Shown here one piece after another: positions 11,759-12,687 of a stretch of 12,687 nucleotides of DNA; the stretch's first letter is position 1, and each line of letters starts with the position of its first letter. The notes under the pieces were generated by a model. It was not told where the DNA came from, did not search any database, and worked only from the letters and a program-made list of their open reading frames with translations. Origin of the DNA: Candidatus Peregrinibacteria bacterium (GTDB taxonomy: Bacteria > Patescibacteriota > Gracilibacteria > UM-FILTER-43-11); the NCBI GenBank assembly GCA_016927155.1, contig JAFGNE010000012.1:1-12687 (forward strand), read 5' to 3'. The translations under genes and the position numbers were made by a program.

Positions 11759-12687
11759 ATGACCCACACCAAATCCCAAAATAACCCGTCCGAACCGGCA
11801 CGGGCGGGCGAATCCCTTGAAGATATTTTGAAGGGGCTGGAAACCCAGCTGAAAGACGCCGACCACAAGGCTAAGCTGGAGGAAACCGGCATCGTTATAA
11901 AAGCCGGTGACGGCATCGCTGAAATTTACGGCCTCAAAAATATCGCTAACAGCGAAATGATTGAGTTCGAATCCGGCGTGAAAGGCGTCGCTTTTAACCT
12001 GGATACCGACGCCGTCGGCGCCATTGTGCTCGGGGATTACCTTAAAATCCGTGAAGGCGAAACGGCCAAGGCGACCGGAAAAATCCTTTCCGTTCCCGTT
12101 GGCGAAGAGCTTATCGGCCGTGTGGTCAACGGCATCTGCGAACCGGTGGACGGCAAAGGGGAAATCAAGACAAAAGAATTTTATCCTGTGGAACGCATCG
12201 CTTCCGGCGTCATCACGCGCGAATCGGTAAAACAGCCCGTGCATACCGGCCTTAAAGCCATCGATTCCATGATTCCCGTCGGCCGCGGCCAGCGCGAACT
12301 CATCATCGGCGATAGGCAAACGGGAAAGACCCAGGTTGCCCTCGACACCATCGTGAACCAGAAAGGCGAGGACATGATCTGTATTTACGTGGCTGTCGGC
12401 CAGAAGCAGGCCAAGATCGCCCGCATGGTGGCGGAACTTACAAAACGCGGTGCCATGGATTACACTATCGTGGTCGCCTCCCCTTCCGACGCGCCCGCCG
12501 CCCTGAATTACCTGGCCCCTTACGTAGGCTGTGCCATCGGGGAATATTTTATGGACCACGGGAAGGACGCGCTGGTGGTTTACGACGACCTCTCCAAACA
12601 CGCCATCGCCTACCGCCAGATCGCACTCCTTATGCGACGTCCGCCGGGCCGTGAGGCTTATCCGGGCGACGTTTTTTACCTCCATTC
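11759..12687 (+). CDS. atpA: ATP synthase F1 subunit alpha, truncated by the window end
   Basis: 309 complete codons of a protein normally of about 505 residues; the 3' part lies beyond the window. It forms the non-catalytic nucleotide sites of the alpha3beta3 head. The beta-barrel domain (EETGIVIKAGDGIAEIYGL, about 41-59) is followed by the P-loop GDRQTGKT (184-191), the AVGQK segment, and VVYDDLSKHA with Asp276 of Walker B. The read ends in ALLMRRPPGREAYPGDVFY. The N-terminus is about 15 residues longer than in E. coli, with a Ser/Pro/Ala-rich head. I chose ATG at 11759, 16 nt after atpH, as the only good start. Confidence 0.97.
   Translation, partial: MTHTKSQNNPSEPARAGESLEDILKGLETQLKDADHKAKLEETGIVIKAGDGIAEIYGLKNIANSEMIEFESGVKGVAFNLDTDAVGAIVLGDYLKIREGETAKATGKILSVPVGEELIGRVVNGICEPVDGKGEIKTKEFYPVERIASGVITRESVKQPVHTGLKAIDSMIPVGRGQRELIIGDRQTGKTQVALDTIVNQKGEDMICIYVAVGQKQAKIARMVAELTKRGAMDYTIVVASPSDAPAALNYLAPYVGCAIGEYFMDHGKDALVVYDDLSKHAIAYRQIALLMRRPPGREAYPGDVFYLH

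Noticed and set aside
11726..12685. A 319-codon ORF on the minus strand
   Set aside because: It is antisense to atpA, whose plus-strand translation carries the P-loop and other conserved alpha-subunit motifs.
1..12687. UGA recoded as glycine (Gracilibacteria/SR1 code)
   Set aside because: The ABC ATPase and atpF end in TGA at the expected protein lengths, and no conserved gene needs TGA read through.
1..12687. CRISPR array, integrase, transposase, toxin-antitoxin or phage genes
   Set aside because: No regularly spaced repeats, transposase or recombinase motifs, or small two-gene toxin modules were seen on either strand, despite the tRNA genes that could serve as attachment sites.

Overview
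The window looks like a compact bacterial chromosome segment of about 48% GC (my estimate by eye). The best fit is a Patescibacteria/CPR lineage such as Parcubacteria. This is inferred from short ribosomal proteins, a small pilin-like two-helix protein of the kind common in CPR genomes, a MacA/ABC/FtsX-type operon with a DUF5666-like partner, tight packing, and almost no Shine-Dalgarno sequences. TGA ends several genes (atpF, the ABC ATPase), so the code is standard and this is not a Gly-UGA lineage such as Gracilibacteria or SR1. The phylum cannot be proven without a marker-gene tree.

Layout. 1-964: the N-terminus of a site-2 protease (minus strand), divergent from rpmB (bL28), then tRNA-Ser(GGA), tRNA-Thr(GGT) and rpmG (bL33). 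961-2777, minus strand: RNase P RNA followed 14 nt later by a polyprenyl-phosphate sugar-1-phosphate transferase, whose stop codon overlaps that of rpmG. 2821-3188: a tRNA-Thr(TGT)/tRNA-Pro(TGG) unit. 3275-7454: a four-gene operon of periplasmic-adaptor-like protein, ABC ATPase, FtsX/MacB-like permease and a membrane-anchored DUF5666-like protein. 7523-7609: tRNA-Tyr(GTA). 7808-8233: a lone pilin-like gene with its own promoter and a strong bidirectional terminator. 8246-8821, minus strand: a protein with two PRC-barrel-like repeats. 8828-9097: a second tRNA-Thr(CGT)/tRNA-Pro(CGG) unit that copies the first one, promoter included. 9176-12687: the F-type ATP synthase operon atpI(Z)-B-E-F-H-A, with atpA cut by the window end.

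How it works together. Much of the window is housekeeping: translation (two zinc-ribbon ribosomal proteins, seven tRNAs with encoded CCA, and the RNase P RNA that processes them) and energy (an F1Fo ATP synthase whose c subunit looks proton-type). The accessory content is envelope-related: an efflux/export ABC system with an unusually long helical adaptor, a lipid-linked glycan initiating transferase, and a pilin-like protein.

I do not see a clearly new defence or mobile system. The most interesting signals are (i) the duplicated tRNA transcription unit, whose two copies differ at the wobble base of both anticodons, with a base-paired element kept in the inter-tRNA spacer; (ii) the near absence of Shine-Dalgarno sites; and (iii) the junction of RNase P RNA and sugar transferase, where the only good SD-like site serves a three-codon leader ORF.
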